A stretch of DNA of 64,000 bases from Candidatus Amarobacillus elongatus (lineage in GTDB: Bacteria > Chloroflexota > Dehalococcoidia > Tepidiformales > Tepidiformaceae): positions 124,001 through 188,000 of the forward strand of contig JADJBX010000001.1 in the NCBI GenBank assembly GCA_016703545.1, given 5' to 3'. The translations under genes were made by a program, and so were the position numbers. The notes below the pieces were generated by a model. It saw only the letters and a program-made list of their open reading frames with translations, was not told where the DNA came from and did not search any database. Positions 1 through 6,989 of the stretch are shown here, in pieces (the first letter of the stretch is position 1; each line of letters starts with the position of its first letter).

Positions 1-230
1 TGGCGCACGTGGATGGACTCGGCGCGCCGTTGCTCATCGTCCACGGAATGATCGATGAGAACGTGCACTTCCGGCACACGGCCCGGCTGATGGTCGCGAT
101 GGCGGCGGCGCAGAAGCCGTACGAGCTGCTGGCGTACCCGGAGGAGCGGCACATGCCCCGCGACGCGAAGGGGCTCGAATACCAGGAGCGGCGGGTGCTG
201 GAGTTCCTCGAGCGCGCACTCGGGCGATAG
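1..230 (+). CDS. C-terminal end of an S9-family (prolyl oligopeptidase-like) peptidase, 5' truncated by window
   Basis: Open reading frame that enters from the left edge and stops at 228-230. The visible ~75 residues are the end of an alpha/beta-hydrolase domain: PLLIVHGMIDENVHF carries the acid residue of the triad (the Asp in GMIDENV) and the His sits in PEERHMP, followed by a short terminal helix. This arrangement (LLIVHG-x-D-x-NV ... H) is typical of dipeptidyl peptidase IV / S9 peptidases, which cleave short peptides. The nucleophilic serine lies outside the window, so the exact subfamily cannot be set. Confidence 0.7.
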   Translation, partial: AHVDGLGAPLLIVHGMIDENVHFRHTARLMVAMAAAQKPYELLAYPEERHMPRDAKGLEYQERRVLEFLERALGR

Positions 231-255
231 GGCTTTCGCGCGGGCGGAGAGCCGC

Positions 256-261
256 TATGCT
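256..261 (+). promoter_or_regulatory. -10 hexamer TATGCT for the sulfurtransferase gene
   Basis: TATGCT 28 bases before the ATG at 289, leaving a short leader with a good Shine-Dalgarno GGAGG at 276-280, eight bases before that ATG. No convincing -35 element is visible. Confidence 0.4.
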
Positions 262-288
262 TGCGCCTCAGATTCGGAGGTGGAAGCC

Positions 289-1126
289 ATGGAGTACGCG
301 CGCCCGGAATTGCTGGTCGAGCCGGATTGGGTCGCCGAACACGCCAACGACGCGAACGTTCGCATCATCGATTGCGCCGTGCTTGAGGCGTACCGACGGG
401 CGCATATCCCCGGCGCCGTCCACCTCCCCGTGCACTACTACATCAAGGAGAAGGACCCCGAGGGCACGGACCACGGCACGCTCGTCATGCCGCCGGCCGA
501 ATTCGAGGCGCTCATGGGCAGCCTCGGGGTTTCGAACGACACGCTCGTCATCACGTACGACGACAACAACGCACTCGTGGCATCGCGGCTGTGGTGGGTA
601 CTGAACTATTACGGCCACACCAACGTGAAGGTGCTCAACGGTGGCTGGCACCGCTGGCTGACCGAGGGCCGGCCGGTGACCTTCCACGCGACGCGGGCGC
701 CGAAGACGACCTTCAGGGCCGTGGCCAACCCGGACCTGGTGGCGACGGTCGACCAGCCTGGGCGAGCAGCACACCGACCCGGGAGCCTGCCAGGTGCTCG
801 ATGCCCGCACTGACGGGGAGTGGGACGGCACGAACAACCGCGGCAACCGGCGCGCCGGCCGCGTACCGAACGCGCGCCACCTGGAGTGGGTGCGCTTCGT
901 GGGCACGGACGACAGCCGCAAGTTCCTCCCGGCCGGCGAAATCCAGAAGCTGCTGGACGAGGCGGGTATCGCGCGGGACACGCCGACGATCACGTACTGC
1001 CAGGGCGGCATCCGGGCGGCGCACGCGGCATTCACGCTCACGCTGCTCGGGTACGACAACGTGCGCGTGTACGACGGGTCCATGCGGGAGTGGGCGAACC
1101 GGGACGACACGCCCCTGGTGGTGTAG
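289..1126 (+). pseudogene. Thiosulfate/3-mercaptopyruvate sulfurtransferase (tandem rhodanese), one frameshift
   Basis: Two rhodanese domains in tandem, as in enzymes that move sulfane sulfur from thiosulfate or 3-mercaptopyruvate to a thiol acceptor. The first, catalytically inactive domain (Asp in TYDDNN) is in frame from 289; the second, with the active Cys loop YCQGGIRAA, reads in another frame to the stop at 1124-1126. The shift is at 757-758, where CAGCCTGGGC should be CAGCTGGGC: removing one C gives a continuous ~278-residue protein of normal family length. Start chosen at ATG 289 because GGAGG lies eight bases upstream; an in-frame GTG at 280 overlaps that ribosome site. All key residues are present, so a sequencing error is more likely than real decay. 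Confidence 0.8.
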
Positions 1127-1155
1127 CGCTCGGAATGCTTACCGCGGGCGGGTAG

Positions 1156-1671
1156 CTACGCCCTGCCCGCGGCAATGTCCGCGAGGACGACGGCGTCGGT
1201 GGGGAACGCGAGGGGCGGGGGCGCGCCGGCCGGGAAGTAGGCGAGCTCGGTGAGTTCGCCATCCATGGGGTGCAACGTGCCGCCGGTGACGGCGCCTTCG
1301 AACCAGATCCCGACGGTGTGCTGCCTGGGATTGTGGAAGTTCGAGTGCACGGCCACCACGGCCCCGAGGTCGACTTCGAGGCCGGTCTCCTCCTCGAACT
1401 CGCGCCGGGCGGCGTCGCGGACGTGTTCGTCCCATTCGACGTAGCCGCAGGGGATGCACCAGAGGCCCGCGTACTCACCCGTGGCGCGGCGGCCGAGCAG
1501 CACACGCCCAACGGCATCGCGCAGCACCACGGCGACGCCGACCGCGGGGTTCAGGTAACGAACGAAGCCACAGGAGCGGCAGTACGGGCGCGGCCGGCCG
1601 CCGGGCGGGTCGAAGGCCAGGGGGGCGCCGCATTCGGGGCAGAACGTTCGGGAGCCATCGGGCAGGGGCAT
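1156..1671 (-). CDS. NUDIX hydrolase with N-terminal zinc ribbon
   Basis: 171-residue protein. Residues 11-34 form a C4 zinc ribbon (C11-x2-C14 ... C31-x2-C34). A perfect NUDIX box GX5EX7REUXEEXGU runs from G76 to L98, containing the REFEEETG core that binds Mg and the diphosphate. The ribbon plus NUDIX order resembles NADH pyrophosphatase NudC and related ADP-ribose/nucleotide hydrolases, but the protein is shorter than NudC and the substrate cannot be told. It runs towards the sulfurtransferase gene and just downstream of the Rieske gene on the same strand, with a 25-base gap. Confidence 0.85.
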   Translation of the reverse strand: MPLPDGSRTFCPECGAPLAFDPPGGRPRPYCRSCGFVRYLNPAVGVAVVLRDAVGRVLLGRRATGEYAGLWCIPCGYVEWDEHVRDAARREFEEETGLEVDLGAVVAVHSNFHNPRQHTVGIWFEGAVTGGTLHPMDGELTELAYFPAGAPPPLAFPTDAVVLADIAAGRA

Positions 1672-1696
1672 AGGCGTTTGGAGCCGCGAGGGGCGG

Positions 1697-2011
1697 TCAG
1701 TCCTCGATCTCGACCTCGATCACGTCATCGACGACGCGCACGGGGTAGGAGGCGACGGGGCGGAACGCCGGCAGCGCCGTGGGCCGGCCAGTGTGCATGT
1801 CGAACTTCGCGCCGTGACGGGGGCACTCGACCTCGCAGCCGATGAGCTTGCCGTCGGCGAGGGGACCGTCGTCGTGGGTGCAGCGGTCTTCGATGGCGTG
1901 GAGGGCGCCGCCGCAATTGGCGACAAGGATGCTGTACTCCCCGACCTGGTAGTCACGGGTTTCGCCGTCGGGGATGTCGGCGGGACCGAGGGGGACGAAG
2001 CGGGTAGCCAT
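1697..2011 (-). CDS. Rieske [2Fe-2S] ferredoxin-like protein
   Basis: 104 residues, the size of a stand-alone Rieske ferredoxin. The two cluster-binding loops are C44-T-H46 and C63-P-R-H66 (the latter in CPRHGAKF), giving the standard 2Cys-2His set. Such proteins pass single electrons to oxygenases or other redox partners in the cytoplasm. The longer reading frame extends upstream to 2215, but that extension is low-complexity Arg/Ala/Pro sequence; the ATG at 2011 fits the domain boundary. Possibly co-transcribed with the NUDIX gene. No oxygenase partner is nearby. Confidence 0.88.
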   Translation of the reverse strand: MATRFVPLGPADIPDGETRDYQVGEYSILVANCGGALHAIEDRCTHDDGPLADGKLIGCEVECPRHGAKFDMHTGRPTALPAFRPVASYPVRVVDDVIEVEIED

Positions 2012-2132
2012 GGAGGCGAGCGTAGCACCGCTCGCGGAGGTGGCGCGAGCGCCTTCGTTGACAGGCCCACGGCCGGGCCTACCATGGGGCGCGGCTGCCC
2101 GGGGAGCCGGCGGCGAAGGGGAGCGACACGAC

Positions 2133-2438
2133 GTGGCAGAGTTGAAGGAAACGGCGGAGCAGTTCGCGAAGGACCTCATCGCGCAGAATGTGGCGGGGCT
2201 GATGATGGTGTTCACGCCGACGGGGATGATGCAGGCGATGACGCTTCAGCAGCAGATGGCGGCGCAGGGCGGCCAGCCCGCGGCCTCGGGGTTCACGGTC
2301 GAACTGACCGGGCAGGATGGGGACGACAGCCTCGCCGACATCACGCTGCAGGGAGCGGACGCCTCGGTGACGCTGGCCACGCGCTGGAAGCAGGACGCGA
2401 CGGGCTGGAAGATCGACCAGATCGCGATGAAGGCGTAG
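2133..2438 (+). CDS. Small hypothetical protein (101 aa)
   Basis: Start GTG 2133 is chosen because GAAGGGGAG at 2115-2123 is a good ribosome site; the reading frame is open further upstream but non-coding in character. The first ~30 residues are an amphipathic helix with Met-rich stretches (MMVFTPTGMMQAM, LQQQMAAQGG), followed by alternating beta-like segments ending in GWKIDQIAMKA. The overall pattern (helices, then beta-strands with a final 'W-KID' strand) is reminiscent of NTF2-like or SCP2-like small folds, but I do not recognise the family. Divergent from the Rieske gene. Function unknown. Confidence 0.6.
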   Translation: MAELKETAEQFAKDLIAQNVAGLMMVFTPTGMMQAMTLQQQMAAQGGQPAASGFTVELTGQDGDDSLADITLQGADASVTLATRWKQDATGWKIDQIAMKA

Positions 2439-2521
2439 ATCCGGCGGCCATGGCGTGAGCGGGCACACGGGCTGCGCGGCAGGGCGCGCCCCTGCTTCCT
2501 GTTTCCATCCGTACGATGAAC

Positions 2522-2527
2522 TACGCT
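2522..2527 (+). promoter_or_regulatory. Likely leaderless -10 (TACGCT) for the UbiB-like gene
   Basis: TACGCT, then seven bases, then ATG 2535, with no purine-rich ribosome site between. Fits the leaderless pattern seen repeatedly in this window. Confidence 0.5.
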
Positions 2528-2534
2528 TGGGGCG

Positions 2535-3893
2535 ATGGCAAGGTCGTTCACCGGCGCAAAACCACTACCGCTGCCCCATCGCGCGCAACGCTTCGCGATC
2601 GTGGGATGGAACTTCCTCGTGGTGTACCTGCGGTACAAGCGAGTGCAGAAGAACAAGAGGCTCACGCCGGCAGAGCGGGAGCGCGCGTATTCGCGTGAGC
2701 ACCAGCGGAACGCGGAGCGGATCTACAAGACGGCGGCGCGCCTCGAAGGGCTGCTGATCAAGACGTGCCAGTTCATCAGCAGCCGGGCCGATGTGGCCCC
2801 GCCGGAGTACGTCGCGGTACTCAGCCGGCTGCAGGACCAGGTACCGACTCGCCCGTTCCCTGAGATCGAGGAGCAGATCGAACGCGAACTCGGGCGGCGG
2901 CCGGACGAGCTGTTCGCCACCTTCGCGCGCAAGCCCGTTGCGTCGGCATCGCTGGCGCAGGTGCATCGCGCGACGACGCACGACGGACGCGACGTGGCCG
3001 TGAAGGTGCAGTACCCCGGCATCGAGCGGACGGTGGAGACGGACCTCCAGAACCTCTCGCTGCTCGTGCGGCTGCTGGCGAAGATCGAGAAGAACTACGA
3101 CTTCCGCTGGCTCATGGACGAGGTCTGCAAGTACACCCCGCGTGAGCTCGACTTCGTCCTCGAAGGGCAGAGTGCCGAGCGCGTGGCGAAGGACCTGCAG
3201 CACCGCGTGGACATTCACATCCCGGCGGTGCTGTGGGAGTACACCGCCCGGCGGGTGCTGGTGACCGAGTTCGTGCAGGGGATCAAGATCTCGGACATCC
3301 CACGGCTGCTGGAGGCGGGCATCGACCCCAACCAGGTCGCGCTGATCATGACCGAGGCGTACTGCGAACAGATCCTGGTGCACGGGTTCTTCCACGCGGA
3401 CCCGCACCCGGGGAACCTGCTCGTGCTGCCGGGGCCGCAGGTCGTGTTCATCGACTTCGGGCTTTCGAAGGACCTGCCCGAAGGATTCCGGGTGAACTAC
3501 GCGCGGCTGACGATGGCGATCATGCAGCAGGACGACCAGGCGATGGCGGATGCGTTCCGTGCGCTTGGCTTCCAGACGAAGTCGGACGACCCGCAGTCAT
3601 TGATCGCGCTGGGGCGGTCGTTCTTCGACGCGACGGGGCCGGACGCGCGGCCGTACATGGACGCGGACGTGATGCCCGAAGTGAACGAGCGGCTCTCGCG
3701 CATCCTCACGGAGAACCCCGTGACCGCGATCCCGCCGGACATCCTGATGATCTTCCGGGTGATCGGGCTGATGAGCGGGCTGCAGAAGCGCCTGGACAGC
3801 ACGGTGAGCATGTTCGACACGATCGAGCCGTACGCGCGGGAACAGGCGGAGAAGCATGGGATGGCGCCCGCCGGAGAAGCCGCCGCCGGGTGA
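2535..3893 (+). CDS. UbiB/ABC1 atypical kinase family protein
   Basis: 452 residues. Atypical protein-kinase-like fold: the family's KxGQ motif (here KTCQ, residues 76-79), an Ala-rich loop VASASLAQVHRA (residues 135-146) replacing the usual Gly-rich loop, ATP-binding Lys 157 in VAVKVQYPG, catalytic FHADPHPGN (286-294) and metal-binding Asp 307 in VFIDFGLS. Family members are ATPases/kinases tied to isoprenoid quinone or lipid metabolism. Unlike UbiB itself there is no obvious C-terminal membrane pair. The Gly-to-Cys change in KxGQ is unusual, since this motif normally gates the active site. It stands alone and is convergent with the secreted hydrolase. Confidence 0.87.
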   Translation: MARSFTGAKPLPLPHRAQRFAIVGWNFLVVYLRYKRVQKNKRLTPAERERAYSREHQRNAERIYKTAARLEGLLIKTCQFISSRADVAPPEYVAVLSRLQDQVPTRPFPEIEEQIERELGRRPDELFATFARKPVASASLAQVHRATTHDGRDVAVKVQYPGIERTVETDLQNLSLLVRLLAKIEKNYDFRWLMDEVCKYTPRELDFVLEGQSAERVAKDLQHRVDIHIPAVLWEYTARRVLVTEFVQGIKISDIPRLLEAGIDPNQVALIMTEAYCEQILVHGFFHADPHPGNLLVLPGPQVVFIDFGLSKDLPEGFRVNYARLTMAIMQQDDQAMADAFRALGFQTKSDDPQSLIALGRSFFDATGPDARPYMDADVMPEVNERLSRILTENPVTAIPPDILMIFRVIGLMSGLQKRLDSTVSMFDTIEPYAREQAEKHGMAPAGEAAAG

Positions 3894-3923
3894 CGGCGGC
3901 CTCTCCGGGTCCCCCTCGGGCGA

Positions 3924-4949
3924 TCACACGAGGTACTTCTTGAACCAGGCGAGGGAGTCGTTCCACGCTTCGAGGGCAGCGGCGGCGTTGTAGCTGTTGG
4001 CGTTGGTGTCGTTGAAGAAGGCGTGGCCGGCGCCCGGGTAGATCTTGACCTGGTAGGTCTTGCCGGCGGCCTTGAGCTTCTCCTCGGCCGTCGGCGCCTG
4101 GGCGGTCACGCGGGCGTCGGTGGCGCCGTAAACGGCGAGGATCGCGGCGTTCGTCGTGCCCAACTCGTCCATGCGGCGGACGGTGCCGTAGTAGGGGATG
4201 GCGGCCTTCACGTCCTTCGCGGAGATGGCCATCTCCCAGGTGTAGCCGCCGCCGAAGCAGTAGCCGATGACGCCGAGCAGGCCCGCCTTGTAGTTGGGCT
4301 GGGCCTTGATGTAGTCGAGGCTGGCGGTGAGATCGGCGATCAGGTCGTCCGGGTTGGCGCGGCCGAGGAACCCGGTGTTCAGCGCGACATCGGCCTTCGT
4401 GCCACCGTCCCGCGAGACGAGGTCGACCGCGAGCGCCACGTAACCCTGCTTCGCAAAGCGGCGGGCGACATCCTTCGTGTGGTCATTGAGGCCGCGGTTC
4501 TCGTGAATGATCAGCAGGCCCGGGTAGCTGCCAGCAGCCGTGGGGGCAGCGAGGTACCCCTTCATGTCGGTCGCGGGGCCCTTATAGGTGACATCCTGGC
4601 CCTTGATCGCGGGGTCGTTCGAGGCGACGGCGCCCGGAGGGCTGCCGGCGGCGGGCGACGATGCAGCGGAGGGCGAGGCGGCAACGGATGCGGAAGCCGC
4701 GGCCGTTGGGGACTTCGCCTCGGTGGCGGCGGGCGATGCGCCGGGGGTGTTCGTGCCGGCGGGGGTAGGCGTGCTGTCGGCGTCATCGCCACCGCAGCCC
4801 ATCGCCATCAGCAGGCTCGCGGAGAACGGGATGCTGCCAGTGATGAGAACGACGCGACGGAGGAGGTCACGGCGGGCCATGTGGCGCTCTTTGTACTCAT
4901 CCACGAACTCTTCGATGAGGTACTGCTGGTGCGCGTTGAGCTGTCGCAA
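3924..4949 (-). CDS. Secreted dienelactone hydrolase-family protein (Tat/lipoprotein-like leader)
   Basis: Alpha/beta hydrolase of the dienelactone hydrolase family: IIHENRGLN after the first strand, nucleophile Cys in GYCFGGG, Asp in VYGATDARV and His in PGAGHAFF. Start taken as TTG 4949 with GAGGGA just upstream; this adds a short helix (HQQYLIEEFVDEY) before an Arg-Arg motif (ARRDLLRR), a hydrophobic stretch and a Cys (MAMGCGG) that could be a lipobox. ATG 4880 is the alternative start. A ~60-residue Ala/Ser/Thr/Pro linker separates the leader from the catalytic domain, so the enzyme is probably anchored outside the membrane. The natural ester or lactone substrate is unknown. Confidence 0.85.
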   Translation of the reverse strand: MRQLNAHQQYLIEEFVDEYKERHMARRDLLRRVVLITGSIPFSASLLMAMGCGGDDADSTPTPAGTNTPGASPAATEAKSPTAAASASVAASPSAASSPAAGSPPGAVASNDPAIKGQDVTYKGPATDMKGYLAAPTAAGSYPGLLIIHENRGLNDHTKDVARRFAKQGYVALAVDLVSRDGGTKADVALNTGFLGRANPDDLIADLTASLDYIKAQPNYKAGLLGVIGYCFGGGYTWEMAISAKDVKAAIPYYGTVRRMDELGTTNAAILAVYGATDARVTAQAPTAEEKLKAAGKTYQVKIYPGAGHAFFNDTNANSYNAAAALEAWNDSLAWFKKYLV

Positions 4950-5075
4950 GGGGTTCCCTCGGCAGTGGGGTTGTTGCCTTGGGTACGAATACGCGCGGTG
5001 CGCGGATGCCTCACGGCGCGGCAGCCGGGGGCAGAACCGGAAAAGAAGCGGGAAAGCGCGGTGCGATGGAACGCA

Positions 5076-5102
5076 CAACGCCGGCGCTGGGCGCCGGCGT
5101 TG
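5076..5102 (-). terminator. Hairpin downstream of the J-domain gene
   Basis: Perfect 11-bp stem with a 5-base loop (CAACGCCGGCG / CGCCGGCGTTG) placed 30 bases after the stop of the J-domain gene and before the hydrolase start. No T-tract follows, so termination is likely but not certain. Confidence 0.55.
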
Positions 5103-5131
5103 CTGGTGGAGGCGATGACGGGGGATTCGGA

Positions 5132-5548
5132 CTAGCCGGCATCCCCGGGGAGGAGCGGCCCGAGCACCGTGTTCGCGGCCTCGGACACGTGTTCGCGGCC
5201 CAGGTAGGCGAGCGCGCCAGCCTGCGCAATGACCACCGACAGCAGCGCCGAGAGCACGATGCGTTGCATCCACTGGCGGCGGCGGACGAACCGCTTGCGC
5301 GCCGCGATCTCGGCATGCCGTTCGCGCGAGAGGAAGACGGTGTCGTATTCGCGGCGCAGCTTCGGCGTGGAGAGCACGGCGTACGCTTCGTTGACGCGCT
5401 TGAGGGCGTCGCGGTGGCCCTCATCGAGGATGGAGAGCTGAGCCAGTTCGCCCGAGAGCCGGGCGTAGGCCGTCTCGATGCCGAGGAGATCGGCCGACGA
5501 CGGCAGATTGAGGATCCCGTAGTAGTCGATGACCGCTGTATCAGCCAT
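5132..5548 (-). CDS. Membrane-anchored protein with a degenerate J-domain (no HPD)
   Basis: 138 residues. Residues ~6-70 follow the J-domain plan (DYYGILNLPSSAD..., then a long helix pair ending in VNEAYAVLSTPKLRREYDT), which is diagnostic of DnaJ-like folds. The HPD tripeptide that activates DnaK is missing; the loop reads ELAQLSILDEG. A basic patch (RKRFVRRRQ) precedes one transmembrane segment (IVLSALLSVVIAQAGALAYL, ~97-116). Likely a membrane-tethered J-like adaptor that does not stimulate Hsp70 ATPase, or one with another role. Start ATG 5548 has AGGAAGG upstream. Confidence 0.75.
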   Translation of the reverse strand: MADTAVIDYYGILNLPSSADLLGIETAYARLSGELAQLSILDEGHRDALKRVNEAYAVLSTPKLRREYDTVFLSRERHAEIAARKRFVRRRQWMQRIVLSALLSVVIAQAGALAYLGREHVSEAANTVLGPLLPGDAG

Positions 5549-5604
5549 AGCGCACCCTTCCTGCCGATCAGTTCGACAGGCGGCGGTGCGCGCCGCAGCG
5601 GCTG

Positions 5605-6213
5605 TTACCCTGCTGCACCCAATCCCGTAACGAAATGGCGCACCTGGCGCAGGGGGGCATCCCGTTCGATCGCGGCGCCACCGAAAACGTGGGCGAGAAT
5701 GAACATGTTGAGGATGCCGGTGAGGGCGGTGGCGCAGTCGAAGACGTGGTCACGGCGGAACTCGCCGCGGTCCATGCCCGCACGCAGGATCTCGTCCAGC
5801 GGCTGACGCACCTGCTCCCCGAGCGCCTGGCTGAAGGTGGCCATGGGGGCGCCGCCCAGACCGAAGACCTCGCGCAGAACGAGCGCGATGATCTCCTCCT
5901 TTGCGAGGAAGTGCTCGACGTACCGTTCGCAGTAGGCGAGGACCTGGTCGGCGGCGGAGCAATCGGGATTGACGTGCGAACGGATGGCGGAGGCCATCTC
6001 CTCGAGGATCTCGCGGACAATGCTGCCGTAGAGACCCTCTTTCGAGCCGAAGTAGTAGTAGATCATCGGCTTGGTGGTGAGGGCGTCCTCGGAGATCTCG
6101 CGCAGGGAGGTGGCGGCGAACCCCTTTTGGGAAAAGTGCCGGAGAGCGCTCTGGAAGATCCGCTCCCGGACTTCAGCTTCGCGAAGGTCGGTTCCCGTGG
6201 AGAGAGCGCCCAA
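5605..6213 (-). CDS. TetR/AcrR-family transcriptional regulator
   Basis: 202 residues from TTG 6213 (GAGG five bases upstream); the frame is open further up to 6360 but that part overlaps the pyrR leader and promoters. N-terminal helix-turn-helix: RIFQSALRHFSQKGFAATSL, then REISEDALTTKPMIYYYFGSKEGLY, the classic TetR DNA-binding signature. The C-terminal ligand domain is helical, with a Phe/Leu-rich core. It is transcribed away from the pyrimidine operon; its target and ligand are unknown. No efflux pump gene is adjacent. Confidence 0.88.
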   Translation of the reverse strand: MGALSTGTDLREAEVRERIFQSALRHFSQKGFAATSLREISEDALTTKPMIYYYFGSKEGLYGSIVREILEEMASAIRSHVNPDCSAADQVLAYCERYVEHFLAKEEIIALVLREVFGLGGAPMATFSQALGEQVRQPLDEILRAGMDRGEFRRDHVFDCATALTGILNMFILAHVFGGAAIERDAPLRQVRHFVTGLGAAG

Positions 6214-6258
6214 AACGACCTCGACGCGCGCCCCATCGAACCCGGGACGGCAATGGGG

Positions 6259-6287
6259 AGTATAGAACCGGCCTACCCTTTCATAAC
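6259..6287 (-). promoter_or_regulatory. Promoter for the TetR gene
   Basis: On the minus strand, -10 TATACT (6264-6259) with a weak -35 GTTATG (6287-6282) and a 17-base spacer. It lies back-to-back with the pyr promoter, so the two could influence each other. Confidence 0.5.
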
Positions 6288-6291
6288 AGCG

Positions 6292-6320
6292 TTGCCGGGT
6301 GGTGGGTGCTGGGGTAGGGT
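6292..6320 (+). promoter_or_regulatory. Promoter of the pyrimidine operon
   Basis: -35 TTGCCG (6292-6297), 17-base spacer, -10 TAGGGT (6315-6320). Transcription would start near 6327, just before the PyrR-binding RNA element. A very similar -35 (TTGGCG, same spacer) precedes rplS in this window. Confidence 0.6.
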
Positions 6321-6330
6321 ATTCCGAGCA

Positions 6331-6363
6331 CCCTTTAAGCCGGTCCCGTGAGGCTGGCAAGGG
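6331..6363 (+). promoter_or_regulatory. PyrR-binding RNA element (anti-antiterminator) in the pyr leader
   Basis: The upper loop GGTCCCGTGAGGCT (6342-6355) matches the PyrR consensus ARUCCNGNGAGGYU at 13 of 14 positions. It is flanked by a GCC/GGC inner stem (6339-6341 with 6356-6358) and a CCCTT/AAGGG outer stem (6331-6335 with 6359-6363). In Bacillus, UMP-bound PyrR holds this hairpin and so permits the downstream terminator to form. The first downstream gene encodes PyrR itself, giving feedback on UMP. Confidence 0.85.
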
Positions 6364-6410
6364 AGGAGGAGCCGGACCATGACCGGCAGTAACAGGGTTC
6401 TGACTGCGCG

Positions 6411-6439
6411 CGCCTGCCCGGATCGGGGGAGGCGTTTTT
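6411..6439 (+). terminator. Attenuator terminator overlapping the pyrR ribosome-binding site
   Basis: Stem CGCCT/AGGCG extended by CCC/GGG across a G-G mismatch, then TTTTT, ending one base before the pyrR ATG at 6441. The 3' arm GGGGGAGG (6425-6432) is also the Shine-Dalgarno of pyrR. The hairpin can therefore both stop transcription and hide the ribosome site. Confidence 0.8.
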
Positions 6440-6440
6440 C

Positions 6441-6989
6441 ATGACCGGAGAATTGCTGCTCGGGCCCGATGAGATCGCCCGCACGATGCGGCGGCTCGCC
6501 CACGAGATTGTCGAGAACAACCACGGCACGGACGGCCTCGTCATCGTGGGGCTGCTGACGCGCGGACACCCGCTGGCGCTGCGGCTGGGCCGGCTCATCC
6601 GCGAGTTCGAAGGGGTTGAGGTGCCGGTGGGCAGCCTCGATATCGGCCTCTACCGCGACGATGTCTCGCGCCGGGGCCAGCCGACCCCGCTGCGCCCGAG
6701 CTCCATTCCCGCCGACATCGATGGCGCCACGGTCGTCCTCGTGGATGACGTGCTCTTCACGGGCCGGAGCATCCGGGCGGCGCTCGACGCCCTGCTCGAC
6801 TTCGGCCGGCCCGCGCGCGTGCGGCTGGCGACGCTCATCGACCGCGGCCACCGCGAACTCCCCATCCGGCCGGACTTCGTGGGCAAGAACATCCCCACCG
6901 CGCTCGTGCAGGAAGTCCAGGTGACGTTGAAGGAGACGGACGGCGAGGACGCCGTGTACGTCCTGAACGCGGAGGCCGCGAATGATTGA
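6441..6989 (+). CDS. pyrR: Bifunctional pyr operon RNA-binding attenuator / uracil phosphoribosyltransferase PyrR
   Basis: 182 residues, the usual PyrR length. PRPP-binding signature VVLVDDVLFTGRS at residues 98-110 identifies a type I phosphoribosyltransferase, and the Arg-rich surface (TRGHPLALRLGRLIRE, RPSSIPADIDG) fits the RNA-binding face of PyrR. It senses UMP, binds the leader element at 6331-6363 and lowers expression of the downstream genes; many PyrR proteins also convert uracil plus PRPP to UMP. First gene of the operon; its stop overlaps the pyrB start by eight bases. Confidence 0.96.
   Translation: MTGELLLGPDEIARTMRRLAHEIVENNHGTDGLVIVGLLTRGHPLALRLGRLIREFEGVEVPVGSLDIGLYRDDVSRRGQPTPLRPSSIPADIDGATVVLVDDVLFTGRSIRAALDALLDFGRPARVRLATLIDRGHRELPIRPDFVGKNIPTALVQEVQVTLKETDGEDAVYVLNAEAAND

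Noticed and set aside
2011..2215. Longer N-terminus for the Rieske protein
   Set aside because: The extension is low-complexity and overlaps the divergent gene; the Rieske fold is complete from 2011.
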